Program-made: the position numbers and the translations under genes | From: Chara braunii | Lineage: Eukaryota; Streptophyta; Charophyceae; Charales; Characeae | DNA: 23,551 nt | Direction of reading: 5' to 3' | Assembly: GCA_003427395.1 (NCBI GenBank) | Contig: BFEA01000473.1 | Location: 862,812-886,362 of the forward strand | The notes under the pieces: generated by a model | What the model saw: only the letters and a program-made list of their open reading frames with translations | Databases searched by the model: none | What the model was told of the DNA's origin: nothing | Shown here: positions 8,309 to 17,531 of the stretch, piece by piece | Layout: each line of letters begins with the position of its first letter | Position numbering within the stretch: the first letter of the stretch is position 1

Positions 8309-9006
8309 TGCAAGGAAGATGAGCAATAGCGAACTTCAGCAATCAAAAACCATCATATACACGAGACCAGATAGTCGTGACCTCGAACCAACAGGAGAAC
8401 TGCATCACGAGGTTCACCAAATAAGAAGAAACCAAGAACTTATAATTGACAATGCAGGTAAAGTCTCATCATCATCATCAATGAATAACCAATGTTGATA
8501 TCCTATCTGGCGCTCGGCGCCCAGACTACGGATGGCAGATCCTATCTAGCCTAGACTACAATACCGAATGATCACGTCAACAACTTTCCCGAAGTACGAG
8601 CATACAGCGACCAATGTCGCACGCTTCCAGCACCAGGTATGTCTCTCGCCTCACTCACAACCTCGTTCCCCAACACACAGAGGCCACTTGCACCCAAGGA
8701 CCACCCTGCACCACACCCAGCTCACAGCAGAGCAGCTCGGCTATGGCTGCCTGCTCCTTCCTGCTCGCCCGTGAGCGCGTGAGTGCCAGCGAGCTTCAAC
8801 GCAGCAGCGCTTGCGCAACATGCAGCCAACACCCGAATGACAAATGTGGAGGCAGGCCCTTTGCTATATCGAAGTGGCCTGCTTGCGTTCAGTACCAGGA
8901 AGCTTCCAGTAGGCCCTGGTAGCCCAACACATACGAGAACAGGCCTTGGGCTTGAGGTGGTTGCATGCACCCAACTGCCTTTGGCCCGTGTTTGACCCAG
9001 TCCCCG
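8309..9006 (-). repeat. 3' LTR of the minus-strand retrotransposon, distal part
   Basis: It aligns in direct orientation with 18840 to about 19510, starting TGCAAGGAAGATGAGC and sharing the GGCGCTCGGCGCC palindrome (8509-8521), ACACCCAGCTCACAGC and the AGGCC-rich portion. Homology stops at about 9006. The missing proximal part is found inverted at 13834-14060. The adjacent open frames at 8568-9090 are LTR shadows, not genes. Confidence 0.9.
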
Positions 9007-9007
9007 T

Positions 9008-9270
9008 TGTCGGCGTGAGCTATTCCCACTACCGCTTGTTGCCGCCGCTCCTCTAGGATCCCCGCCAAGGCTACCCACCTCCTGGTGCACGCCCCCCTCG
9101 TTGCTCGTCGGTAGTGCTGTGCGGACCCCCCCTTCTAGTCGACCAATGGTAACTCGCGCACCCCCATTCTCACCCCCTCGCCTCTGCGAGTTGCTCCGGC
9201 CTATCTCCTACCCCTTCGAAAGGCTTGAGGAGGGGGAAGGGATTTTTCGGTTAAGCGCAAAGGAGAGCCC
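9008..9270. other. Unassigned sequence adjoining the inversion breakpoint
   Basis: No gene or repeat match was found. The stretch is C-rich (CCCCCC runs near 9090, 9127 and 9161) and leads into the 160-bp tandem array. In the restored element it would lie between gag and pol. Confidence 0.5.
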
Positions 9271-9271
9271 C

Positions 9272-10062
9272 TGAATAGCTGGAACGTGACTTAGTACAAA
9301 AGAGCGACTTTTCTGTGAACCCAACAGGGCCTTCGAGAAAACGGGCAACTAGCTGGCCCGACTTTGATTGAGCATTACCAAGTGACCTTACTTGGAGCAA
9401 CTGGGGAGCACGACTGTGATTAGCAAGTGACTTTACCTGTAAACTGGACAAGGCCATCGAGGCAAAGAACATCTAAAAGGGACGATTGAATAGCTCAGCC
9501 ACGCTTGAGCACAAGCGAGCGCCCTTACTGTGAACTGAACCTTCGAGCAGAAAAAACTGACTGGCTTGGGCATGAAGGAGCACAAGCAGGAGACTTCATC
9601 GTGATCTAGACAGGGTCGTCGAGGCTTAGAACATCAAAAGGGACAGTCGAATAGCTAAGTCGTGCTTGAACACAGCAACAGACCTCGCCGTGAACTGAAC
9701 CTCTGAGCGTAAGGACTTAATAGCTTGGCCGTGGATGAGAACAAACACGCTACCTTACCCATAACTGAACAGGACCGTTTAGGCTAAGAACTGCAACAGG
9801 GACAACCGAGTAGCTCAGCCGCTATACAGCACTAGCGAGCGACCTTGCCGTAAACTGAGCCTTTGAGCAAAAGAATTGAAAAGCTTGGCCGTGAACGAGT
9901 ACAAGCGAGCGACTTCACCGTGAACCGGACATGGCCTTTTTGGCTAAGCACTACAATAGAGACAACCGCGTACCTCAGTCGCGCTTTAGCACAAGCAAGC
10001 GGCCTTGCCGTGAACTGAACCTTCGAGCGAAAGATCTGAATAGCTCTACCGTGAACGAGTAC
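9272..10062 (+). repeat. 160-bp tandem array made of two related 80-bp half-units
   Basis: TAGCTCAG or close variants begin at 9491, 9652, 9811 and 9971, with spacings of 161, 159 and 160 bp. Within each unit a second TAGCTTGG/TAGCTNNN start lies about 80 bp on. Both halves share ACAAGCGAGCGACYT...CCGTGAACTG, so the array is a dimerised 80-bp repeat. The first unit (from about 9275) is diverged and the last ends near 10062. No coding potential is evident. Confidence 0.9.
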
Positions 10063-10069
10063 TGCCACC

Positions 10070-10480
10070 ACGAGATGAGCTGGTCACCGAGTCCAGAGCA
10101 AGGGACACATACGGAGTGACAAGCTCCTCACCAAGGTCAGTTCGTAATCGCAGAGCTTCAAGTAAGGAGCAGAGAACTCGTCACCCAGTTAGGCTCGTGA
10201 TAGCGGGCCGCTAGTGCGGAGCGAAAAGCTGGTTACTGAGTCCCATTTGCGGTCACCGAGCATAAGCGCTGAGCAATGAGCACCTCGCCAAGTTCGCAGC
10301 AAGCAAGAGCCGAGCGAAGAGCTCATCGACAAGCTCCTATCGCAGTCGTTGTGCACAAGCGCCTGTGGAGAGCTCGTCTCCCAGTTCCAATCGCAGTCGC
10401 AGAGAGCACACGCCTAGCGAAGAGCTCATCACCAAGCTTCAATCGTGGTCGCTACGAATAAGCGCCAGTGCGATGACCTC
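10070..10480 (+). repeat. Degenerate 51-bp tandem array
   Basis: GAAGAGCTC/GAGAGCTC begins at 10316, 10368 and 10419 (period 51-52), each followed by a CAAGCTCC(T)ATCGCAGTCG-like core and AAGCGCC. Weaker copies extend back to about 10100. It abuts the 160-bp array but its unit differs. Confidence 0.75.
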
Positions 10481-10496
10481 CTCGCAGAGCGCCAGC

Positions 10497-10596
10497 ATTG
10501 TCTCTCTCACTCAACCCCTCTCTCTCTCCCTCTCTCTCCCTCTCTCTGGTCGCACTCTTCGTCCCTCCCCCTTTCTCTCTCTCTCTCTTTCCCGTT
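10497..10596. repeat. CT-rich low-complexity tract
   Basis: TCTCTC/CCCTCTCT runs over about 100 bp. The Ser/Leu-rich open frames across 10365-10811 are products of this composition rather than genes. Confidence 0.85.
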
Positions 10597-10732
10597 CTTG
10601 CCGTACCGAGCGCGGCGCTCCGGAGTTCGCTACGTGCCCCAAGCACAGACCTGGGCGTGCGCTTTGCGCGTGCTACCTCTTTCGTGGGTCAGCGAGGTGG
10701 TCATTGGCGGCCTCAAGGCCGGGGCCTATTAT

Positions 10733-11140
10733 GGAACTTGCTCATTTAGGAATTTTATTAGTCGCGTGTGCGTTGAGAGGCTGCACTTACAGGGGCAAGT
10801 GCATCGTTTGAGTGACCTGTGCCAACAAACAGCGCATGGTAGTCAATGAACACCTCCAAAATGTGGAGTGTTGTTTCCCGTACGCGGGAGGGGAATTGAA
10901 ACATCGCGTCTCGTTCCTAGTGAGCGATGAACTCCCCATGGACATGTTGTTAGGTATGTACTACCACTCTGTGGCACAGCCCCAATTTGACTGGACCAAA
11001 AAGTGGTCAAACACACTTTGCTAGGTGGAGGGACAATCAGATTCCACAAGTCCAAAGCTAGTAGTCTGATCGAGTCCCATGGATGCATGTGTGCGCCGCG
11101 TTCTATAACTATTATAAGCAAAATCAGGAGGAGGGTATGT
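10733..11140 (+). pseudogene. Ty3/gypsy pol: retropepsin-like protease remnant
   Basis: A segment reading SFRNFISRVCVERL (10742 onward) is followed, after a frame change near 10808, by NKQRMVVNEHLQNVECCF and VSFLVSDELPMDMLLGMYY (to about 10970). This is the order seen in the retroviral-type aspartic protease of plant Ty3/gypsy elements. The expected D-S/T-G active site before FIS is not present; the residues there are GTCSF, so catalysis would be lost. More frame breaks near 11022 and 11080 separate it from the RT. It is assigned from position and family resemblance; the fold is not provable by eye. Confidence 0.68.
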
Positions 11141-12240
11141 ACTTAGTTTATGTCTCTGCTGCAAGCGAGGCGGTGAAAATGCCGCCAGAGATAGAGGGAG
11201 TACTTGCCAAGTACCCTGACCTATTTAAAGAGCCGACAGGGGTTGTAGAGAGGGAGGTCATCCACACAATAGAGATTATCCCAGGGTCTAGCATCCCGAA
11301 GGGTAGGATCTATCGGATGTCTCCAGGCGAGCTTGATGAGCTTCGCCGACAACTCAAGGAACTCGTAGAGAAGGGTTGGATCCGGCCGAGCGTCTTTCCT
11401 TATGGGACTCCAGTACTGTTCGTACCTAAGGAGGAGGGAACACTTAGGATGTGCATTGACTATACAGAGAGCCCCTACCGCGCATCGACGATTTGCTTGA
11501 TAGAGTGCAAGAGTGTTGGTACTTCAGTAAGATAGATCAGAAGTCTCGGTACCATCAGATTGCAATCCGGCCCGAGGATCAACACAAAACCGCATTTCAT
11601 ACCAGGTACGGTCTATACGACTTTGTGGTGATGCCTTTCGGCCTTTGCAATGCTCTTGGCACCTTTCAACACGCTATGAATCGGATATTCGATGACTACT
11701 TGGATAAGTTTGTCATCGTGTACCTCGAGGACATACTTATTTTTAGTAAGACTGTCGCGGAGCACGTTGCGCACTTGGACAAAGTTCTCAGTCTCCTGCG
11801 ACAGCACAAGTTCAAGATTAACGATGAGAAGTGCGAGTTTGGCCGCACCCCTGTGTTGTACTTGGGTCATGAGATTTCTGCAGAAGGGTCGAAGCCCGAT
11901 GACCCGAAGGTGGCCAACATTTGTGATTGGCCGCGTCGTCAGTCTGTGACTGAGATGAGATCTTTCTTAGGAATGACCGGCTACTATAGCAACTTCGTGA
12001 CGAACTACAGCATAGTTGTCGCCCCTTTGACTGATCTGACCCGCCTTGACACCCAATGGGAATGGATTGAGAGATGCGAGGCTGCTTTCAGACATATGAA
12101 GCATGCGTTGACGCATTACGAAGTCTTTGACGCTCTCAAGCGTTGGATCGAAGTCATTGAGCAGTATGACTTTGAGCCTCAGTATATCAAGGGCGAGTAC
12201 AACAAGGTTGTTGACGCCTTGTCGCGTAGACCAGATTTCT
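11083..12240 (+). pseudogene. Ty3/gypsy pol: reverse transcriptase with truncated RNase H
   Basis: The RT domain copies element RNA to DNA. Visible motifs: RQLKELVEKGWIRPS, PVLFVPKEEGTLRMCIDY (about 11408-11462), FSKIDQKSRYHQIAI with the first catalytic Asp, FVVMPFGLCNA, and VYLEDILIFSK in place of the usual YxDD, so one metal-binding Asp is Glu. Later come LGHEIS and RSFLGMTGYY. After CIDY a frame change and loss of roughly a dozen residues occurs (about 11462-11480), and the reading continues in another frame to 12551. The RNase H domain is mostly deleted near 12126-12135: the frame jumps from THYEVF to LKRWIEVIEQYDFEP, keeping only its end with VVDALSRRPD. The enzyme is inactive. Confidence 0.93.
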
Positions 12241-13370
12241 TAGGTGCTCTAATTGCTGAGTTCAATCTTGCGGACAATGTTACTCGGTCTTTGGTGGAAG
12301 CCTATCCCGAGGACCCGTTTATGGCCGCGATCATACGCAGACTCGAGGCGAAGGACAAAGGAACTTCTGCCGAGTTTGAGTTGGTCAACGGCCTGTTGTT
12401 CCTTGAGAAGGCAGGGAATAAACGATTGTGTGTGTCTAATAGGGAGTCTTTGCGTAGTTTATTTTTAGGTGAATGTCATGATGCCACAGGACATTTTGGG
12501 TTCAAGAAGACTGCGGCTAATCTGCTGCAGCAGTTCTGGTGGCCACATTGATGAAAGATGCTAAGTTGTACATAGAGACTTGTCAGGTCCGTCTCAGAGA
12601 CAAACCACGTACTCGGGCTCCTCTTGGGCTCCTGAAGCCCCTTCCGATTTCGGAAGGGCCTGGTGAGAGCCTGTCCATGGACTTCATGGATACACTGGTC
12701 ACCAGCAAGAGTGGAATGCGCTACATCCACGTCATTGTGGATAGGTTTATAAGTTTGCTAGATTAGTTGCAATGCCGGCAACAGCTAAAACGGAGTATGT
12801 GATTAAGATGTTCAAAGAGAATTGGGTTAGAGACTTTGGATTACCTAAGTCCATAGTTAGTGACAGGGATGTCAGATTCACAAGTGAGTTGTGGAACGCA
12901 GCAGCTGCAGAGCAAGGTACGCAATTGCAGATGACATCAGGCAACCATCCTGAGGCAAACAGGCAGGCTGAACAAATGATTTGCGCTGGACAACACCTGC
13001 TAAGGCATTACATCAAGCCAAATCAGGTAGACTGGGATGAGAAACTTGCTCTCATCGCAATTTTGTACAATAACGTTGTGCTTAGCGCAACCGAAGTCAA
13101 TCCTAACAGCCTGCTACAAACTTTCAGACCCTGACTGCCTTTGGACTTTATACTACCTCACAATCAGTCAACTGCTGCACCTGGGACTTCAGAGTTTGCT
13201 TATCCATATGAGCAGCTGATGCAGCAGGCTGTCGAACAGATGCACAAGGTACAGGCGGCGATGATAGAGTCTGAGAACAAACACCGCCGCCCATCTACGT
13301 TTCAGGTAGGAGAGAGAGTCTGAGTTAAATCCTCATAACTGGGACAGGAGCATGGGATATCCCACAAGCT
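12241..13370 (+). pseudogene. Ty3/gypsy pol: integrase zinc-binding and catalytic core
   Basis: The HHCC-type zinc region is seen as ECHDATGHFGFKKT followed, across a stop at 12549-12551, by the CQVR that replaces CxxC. The catalytic core has SMDFMDTL (first Asp, about 12680), IVSDRDVRFTS (second Asp) and HPEANRQAEQM (Glu), so the D-D-E residues survive while the frame does not. There are frame breaks near 12551, 12766, 13134 and 13323. The reading continues toward the C-terminal module at 13392. Confidence 0.9.
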
Positions 13371-13736
13371 CATGCCACAGTACTTTGGACCGTGGAAGTA
13401 TTGGATGTTGTAGGGGATGAACCGGATGGCCCGTCTTATGTTACTCGCATCCCTGGTCACTTACGCACTTACCCTGTCTTTCACGCCTCCAAGCTTGCAC
13501 CTTTCAAGGAAACATATCAGTTTCCTTCTCAACGCTCAATGCTACCTCCAACCATGGATGGAGAGGTGGACATAAACGACATTGTGGATCACAGGGCGCT
13601 TCCCGTTCCAAGACCAACAGGCAGGGGATGTCCTCCGAAACCGAAGCTGCAGTACCGAGTTCGGTTCCGACATCATCTTGATCCAAGGGAGGACCGCTGG
13701 TTCACTAGGGAGGAACTCATGCAGACCGCTCCTTAG
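13371..13736 (+). pseudogene. Ty3/gypsy pol: integrase C-terminal chromodomain
   Basis: This continuous frame contains VGDEPDGPSYVTRIPGHLR, YPVFHASKLAPF, then DINDIVDHRALP...LQYRVRFRHHLDPREDRW, a chromodomain-like ending that in chromoviruses steers insertion to marked chromatin. A TAG at 13734-13736 ends the frame. A further stretch in the same frame (VAQYEKSLQKGKRQ) suggests the ancestral protein ran a little longer. The polypurine tract and LTR follow, which fixes this as the 3' end of pol. Confidence 0.88.
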
Positions 13737-13820
13737 ATCGTAGCTCAATATGAGAAATCTCTGCAAAAGGGAAAGCGCCAGATCATCGAAGATTGAACTT
13801 CTCAGAGGACTAGCGAAGTT

Positions 13821-13833
13821 ATGGAGGAGGGAA
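13821..13833 (+). promoter_or_regulatory. Polypurine tract of the inverted pol segment
   Basis: ATGGAGGAGGGAA directly precedes TGCGAGGC, the start of the inverted LTR part. As in the first element, the tract lies between pol and LTR, confirming that pol and this LTR piece belong together. Confidence 0.72.
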
Positions 13834-14060
13834 TGCGAGGCTTATGCCCCCATGAGCCCCTTCCAGGCCCTACAAAGTATCACGTCGGCCGCCCTAAGTG
13901 AAGGCAGGCACGACAAGGGCGTGAGGGCCCTATTTTGGTCACCACGCAACTCGAGGAAATTCAGGCAGTTGCGCAGCGCGAGTTGGTTGAGAGAACCCAG
14001 GCCCTGGACCGTTTGTGTGAAGGTATGGAAAGCAGGCCCTGGGCTGGATACGGTGTTGGG
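13834..14060 (+). repeat. Proximal part of the 3' LTR, inverted relative to the flanking LTRs
   Basis: It is the reverse complement of about 19500-19726 with few differences: TGCGAGGCTTATG against CCGAGGCTTATGG at the start, then shared CAGGCCCT, AAGTATCAC and GGTTGAGAGAACCCAGG. With 8309-9006 it rebuilds one LTR of about 925 bp, close to the 887 bp of the intact one. Confidence 0.9.
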
Positions 14061-14970
14061 CGGCTGTCTACCAGCCGAGCTCACCCTTTCCACCAAAACC
14101 GATTCCTTTTTTGCTTGCTTTCCTTAGTTCTTGCATGATTGGGGGGGTGAGTGCCTGAGGCTTGAGGGGTGTGGGGGGGATTTTATTCTTTTTCATTTTG
14201 TACTAACGTTGGAACAAGCAGGAATGAAGGCGATCAGCGCGAGGTCATAAGTGGGGCCAAGGGCGAACCAAAAACAGAGATTTCAATGCACTGCACGGGA
14301 AGCGACGAGCGAACGGCTGGTGTTGCTGCTAAGGGTAGGCCCATGAAGAAACGGGGGATGAAACGTGTGCTCTCGCTGAGCACAACTGCAGGACTGGCCC
14401 AGGTGAGAGACGCGGCTATGATCGGGTCGGCAGGGGGATCGTTGTGCGCCCGAATGAAAGGGGAGGAAGCAGTCAACTAAGGTACGACAAGGACAACACA
14501 ATGGCATCTTTGCCGCAGGAGATGAGATGGGTCCCCACCGGCTAGAGGCAACCACCTTTCGGCGATCGGCTCAGACTCGACCGCTTTTGCGCAGGAAAGA
14601 AGTTTGGGAGACCCTGACGTCGATCCCGGTGCGAAGGCGATTCAACCCATAGAGGTGTTGGGGCACGGTAGTGCAACCGGATGGGCTGGATGATTTGGGA
14701 CCGATGGATGCGAAGAAGAGGGGCCCACGCTTCGGCTCTCGGAGGAGGGGAAAGGAGGCAGACAAAAATGTGAGGCTAGCACGTCCGAGGTGAGGAGGCG
14801 TGCGAGGGAGCAGCGCTAGCAGGGCCTTGCAAATTGGGGACGGGGTGTGGGTCCACGAGAGGGGCACTACGATAGCCAACGAAATGGTTGAGAGGGGATG
14901 CATGGGCCGGACTAAGCCGAGTCAAAGGCTTAACTGACCGGGGACGAAAGTGGTGGAAGACTCGACGAGA
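14061..14970. other. No recognisable gene between inversion breakpoint and tandem repeat
   Basis: The longest frames (14169-14480 plus, 14571-14903 minus) show no family motif and overlap on both strands. A G-run (GGGGGGGTGAG, 14139-14150, and GTGGGGGGGA near 14170) is the only feature noted. In the restored element it lies downstream of gag. Confidence 0.5.
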
Positions 14971-15379
14971 GCAGCTCAGAACGGTTACAATGCATCTGGT
15001 CCTGATATATGGACCAATCGAGGGGAAAATTTTTTTTTTCCGAAAAACTTAACTGTCGAAGCAAGCTGCTTGGCGCAGCCAAGAACTTGTTGCGCACAAC
15101 AACTCACAACGGTTACAATGCATCTGGTCTTGTGAGTGTACCGATCCAGGGGAGAGAAATTTTGATTTGAAAGACTTAAATGTCAAAGCAAGCTGCTTTG
15201 CGCAGCCAAGAACTTGTTGAGCGCAGCAGCTCAGAACGGATGATGTTCCTGATGTATGGACCGATCCAAAGGGAAAAAAAAAAATTATTTGAAAAACTTA
15301 ACTGTCGAAGCAAGCTGCTTGGCGCAACAAAGAACTTGCTGCGCACAACAGCTCACAACGGTTACAATGCATCTGGCTC
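14971..15379 (+). repeat. ~125-bp tandem repeat, 3.3 copies
   Basis: GCAAGCTGCTT starts at 15061, 15187 and 15310 (spacings 126 and 123). Each is followed by GCGCAGCCAAGAACTTG, then CTCAGAACGG(TTACAATGCATCTGG) and GGACCGATCCA, then an A/T homopolymer. The short frames across it are repeat by-products. Confidence 0.9.
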
Positions 15380-15609
15380 CTCTAAGGACTCAAACACATT
15401 CATCGAACAGAGCGTCGATGAGTCTGAACATGTTTGTGGGACGATGCTGGAGTCAGTAGCTTGGGCCATCTCTCGAGATAGTGAGGGTGTCTCCACAACC
15501 TCGACCCTAGCAGGAACAATTACTATTCCTACTGGCCCGACGTGTTTCCCAGAGCACTACCAGAAGTACTAGCTACGTTGCTACCAACAAGATCGGAGGA
15601 TGCCAACAC
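15380..15609. other. Unassigned sequence downstream of gag
   Basis: This is the end of the tandem repeat followed by sequence (including CCACAACCTCGACCCTAGC) without recognisable coding signal on either strand. On the minus strand it is where a protease/pol start would be expected, but none is seen; pol is in the inverted block. Confidence 0.45.
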
Positions 15610-16014
15610 CTAGCCCGTCGTAGGCGGGATCTTATCGGTCACCTTCTTGTTGCGGCACTTGAATTGGTTATGGCCATATTGACCGCAACGAATACAGGTC
15701 TGCCGTGTATACCGATCTCTCCACACGTCCTTTGTAAGACCCGCTTTCTCCCATGGAGGAGCATTGGGGTCAACCTGACTCCTGAACCGCAAACCTCCAC
15801 GGCGTCTACGGGTCGCCTTACCTTTGTAAGCTACGACAACGACTACTCCACCCACTGAAGCTTCTACGCTGCCAGCCTCTGAACCTACTCCTTCCTGGAA
15901 GTTGTCGTCTAACTTGATGGTTGAACCATCGTTATCGACAAACATAATGCCCCTTCGCCTTCTAGTTGGGAGGCAGTGTTTTCTTCCTACCGTCCGCTGT
16001 GGGATTATGTCCAT
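15610..16014 (-). pseudogene. Gag nucleocapsid part with CCHC zinc knuckle
   Basis: Near the end of the frame CIRCGQYGHNQFKC fits the C-x2-C-x4-H-x4-C zinc knuckle, which packages element RNA. An Arg-rich stretch (ATRRRRGG) and WEKAGLTKDVW precede it. The frame is displaced from the capsid frame at 16097-16567 and ends at a TAG after KIPPTTG. It is part of the same gag. Confidence 0.88.
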
Positions 16015-16096
16015 GCCCTATCTTCGCTTCAAGGTCTAGGGCCTTCTTGCTGAACGAGGGGAAGTTGTGAACGCTGATGTTGGCCACACCTGCCAA

Positions 16097-16567
16097 CTAA
16101 TTCCTGAGAGGCATTGGAAAACATCTCAGGTACGAGGTGAGTAAAACCTGGGGGTCATAGCGCAGCCCAGGGACACAGATCAGACGCTCTACAGCATCGG
16201 TGCCCTCCCTTATTGACTTAAACTGCCTTGTGTGCAGTGTCAAGATCGCATCAGTGGCCTTTTGGGCCTCCTGAGGATCATGCCACCTTTCTTCCACCAT
16301 CTTGACGAAGTCCTCCAGTTTTTGGTGGGCTGCCCAAGCGCGGAAGTCATGACCGTACCCCTGTAGCTGAACAAAACCACTCAACCATCTTGCTGCACTA
16401 CCCTCTAGGTAAGATGCAGCCAGAAGCACTTCCTGCGGTTTGACATAGACCGACACTGCCCTCAACCAAATGTCGAGGTCTTCCCCTCTCTTATCCCCTT
16501 TGAAGGGTTTAAGAGCGGCGATGACCGTCTTTGGTACCCACTGTGTTTGTCCCGGTCCCTTCATCAC
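16097..16567 (-). pseudogene. Gag capsid-like domain (retrotransposon gag family)
   Basis: ALKPFKGDKRGEDLDIWL, ASYLEGSAARWLSGF, FRAWAAHQKLEDFVKMVEE and LHTRQFKSIREGTDAVERL follow the helical pattern of plant Ty3/gypsy capsids (P-F-x-G ... W ... L.G.A..W ... F...F). Length is 156 residues. The frame ends at 16097 while similarity continues in another frame toward the zinc knuckle, so at least one frameshift is present. Confidence 0.87.
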
Positions 16568-16596
16568 TCCGGGTTGTGGACCCTTGACACAAGCTG

Positions 16597-17531
16597 CTAT
16601 GCTAGCTGTTGGGGTTGTGTAACCTGCAACTGTACAGGCTGCAAGATAGCAGGTTGCGTGGTAACCGCAACCTGCAACGGAGATTGGGTAAACACTGTCT
16701 GTACAGGAACCTGCAAACTAGATCCTGTTGATAACCCTCCTATTAGTGGCATGCCCAAGGAAACGATCACGACCGATGATGGGGCTACATATGGGGAAAC
16801 CCCAGTCACCGGTGGGACAAAAGGAGGAGGCTGTACAAAGGGCCAGGCACCAGGCTCAGACATTGATGGCGCTGCCTGCGCTCGCCCAACCAACAAGGCC
16901 AGGCTTTGCTGAATGTCCTGAAGGATTGTTGTCTGATGGTCCTGCATTTCCACCACGTTTAGCAGGACTGACCAGGCTCGGACATTGATGGCGCTGCCTG
17001 CGCTCGCCCAGCCAACAAGGCCAGACTTTGCTGAATGTCCTGAAGGATTGTTGTCTGATGGACCTGCATTTCCACTATGTTTAGCAGGACTGACCGTATG
17101 GTCCTCGCATCATCGGGCACGTGCGTCAGGTCCATCTCCGCTAACTAACTGACGTCCGCTTGTCTCCGCTGCATCCTTACTCTTCTTCTAATCATCCTTT
17201 CCCTCTCCGCTTTTATCTCTCCTAAAGCCTTCTATAATTGTGCCTCCTACAATGTTGCTTGTTGTATGGCGATCTCATCGGGGGTCAACACTATTGGCTG
17301 GCTTGCCATTACGCCAGTGGACTAACTCTGAGTTTGCGCGACCGTTGACCCGACAGATCCTGAACAACCGGCCTGAGTAGTGTGTTGCGCAGAGGTGGCC
17401 ATGGCTTCCGAAGCTGCGGCTTCACTCAATGCCCTGCTAGCCTCTGCTGCTCTAGCCCTCCTCTGCTGTTGCAACCTCTCTCTACGCTGGCGGAACAGGT
17501 ACCTGTCGCCCTCTGGTCCTAAAGTGGGCAA
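16597..17531 (-). pseudogene. Gag N-terminal region, Gln/Ala/Pro-rich, broken
   Basis: It begins LPTLGPEGDRYLFRQRRERLQQQRR (TTG at 17529-17531; an upstream start is not clear). It stops at 17322-17324, continues through several stops, and resumes at 16956 as a coiled segment (QDIQQSLALLVGRAQAAPS) followed by a Pro/Val/Gln-rich linker to 16597. A 122-bp duplication (16861-17095) disrupts the frame. Composition and position before the capsid identify it as the gag leader domain; similarity is family-level only. Confidence 0.72.
16853..17096. repeat. 122-bp tandem duplication within gag
   Basis: The segment from CCAGGCTCAGACATTGATGG to TTTAGCAGGACTGA is repeated. The common CATTGATGGC falls at 16861 and 16983 (offset 122). 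Only a few bases differ. Since 122 is not a multiple of three, it shifts the gag frame. Confidence 0.92.

Larger units (their letters stand above)
9007..14060. other. Inverted internal segment of the LTR retrotransposon
   Basis: At 9007 the LTR breaks off after CCCAGTCCCCGT. At 14060 the inverted LTR breaks off within GGATACGGTGTTGGG, whose complement reads CCCAACACCGTATCC. The intact LTR reads CCCAGTACCCGTATCC across this point, so the two breaks coincide to within about 12 bp. The segment contains tandem arrays, pol, the polypurine tract and the LTR start, all readable on the plus strand. Confidence 0.82.

Noticed and set aside
8568-9090. Open frames of 68-122 codons on both strands
   Set aside because: They lie inside an LTR with a second copy at 19097-19480, where the frames are interrupted differently.
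9487-9550. TAGCTCAG and TTCGAGC in each 160-bp unit resemble tRNA A and B boxes about 50 bp apart
   Set aside because: No acceptor-stem complementarity, no anticodon arm and no CCA-like context could be formed; the resemblance is short and probably chance within a repeat.
9272-10480. CRISPR-like regular repeats
   Set aside because: Repeats are contiguous with no unique spacers, and the genome context is eukaryotic.
10365-10849. Ser/Leu-rich frames of up to 148 codons
   Set aside because: They are generated by the 51-bp array and the CT tract; the only part with family resemblance is the protease fragment from 10733.
15180-15572. 130-codon plus-strand frame
   Set aside because: Most of it is the 125-bp tandem repeat and the remainder has no recognisable motif.
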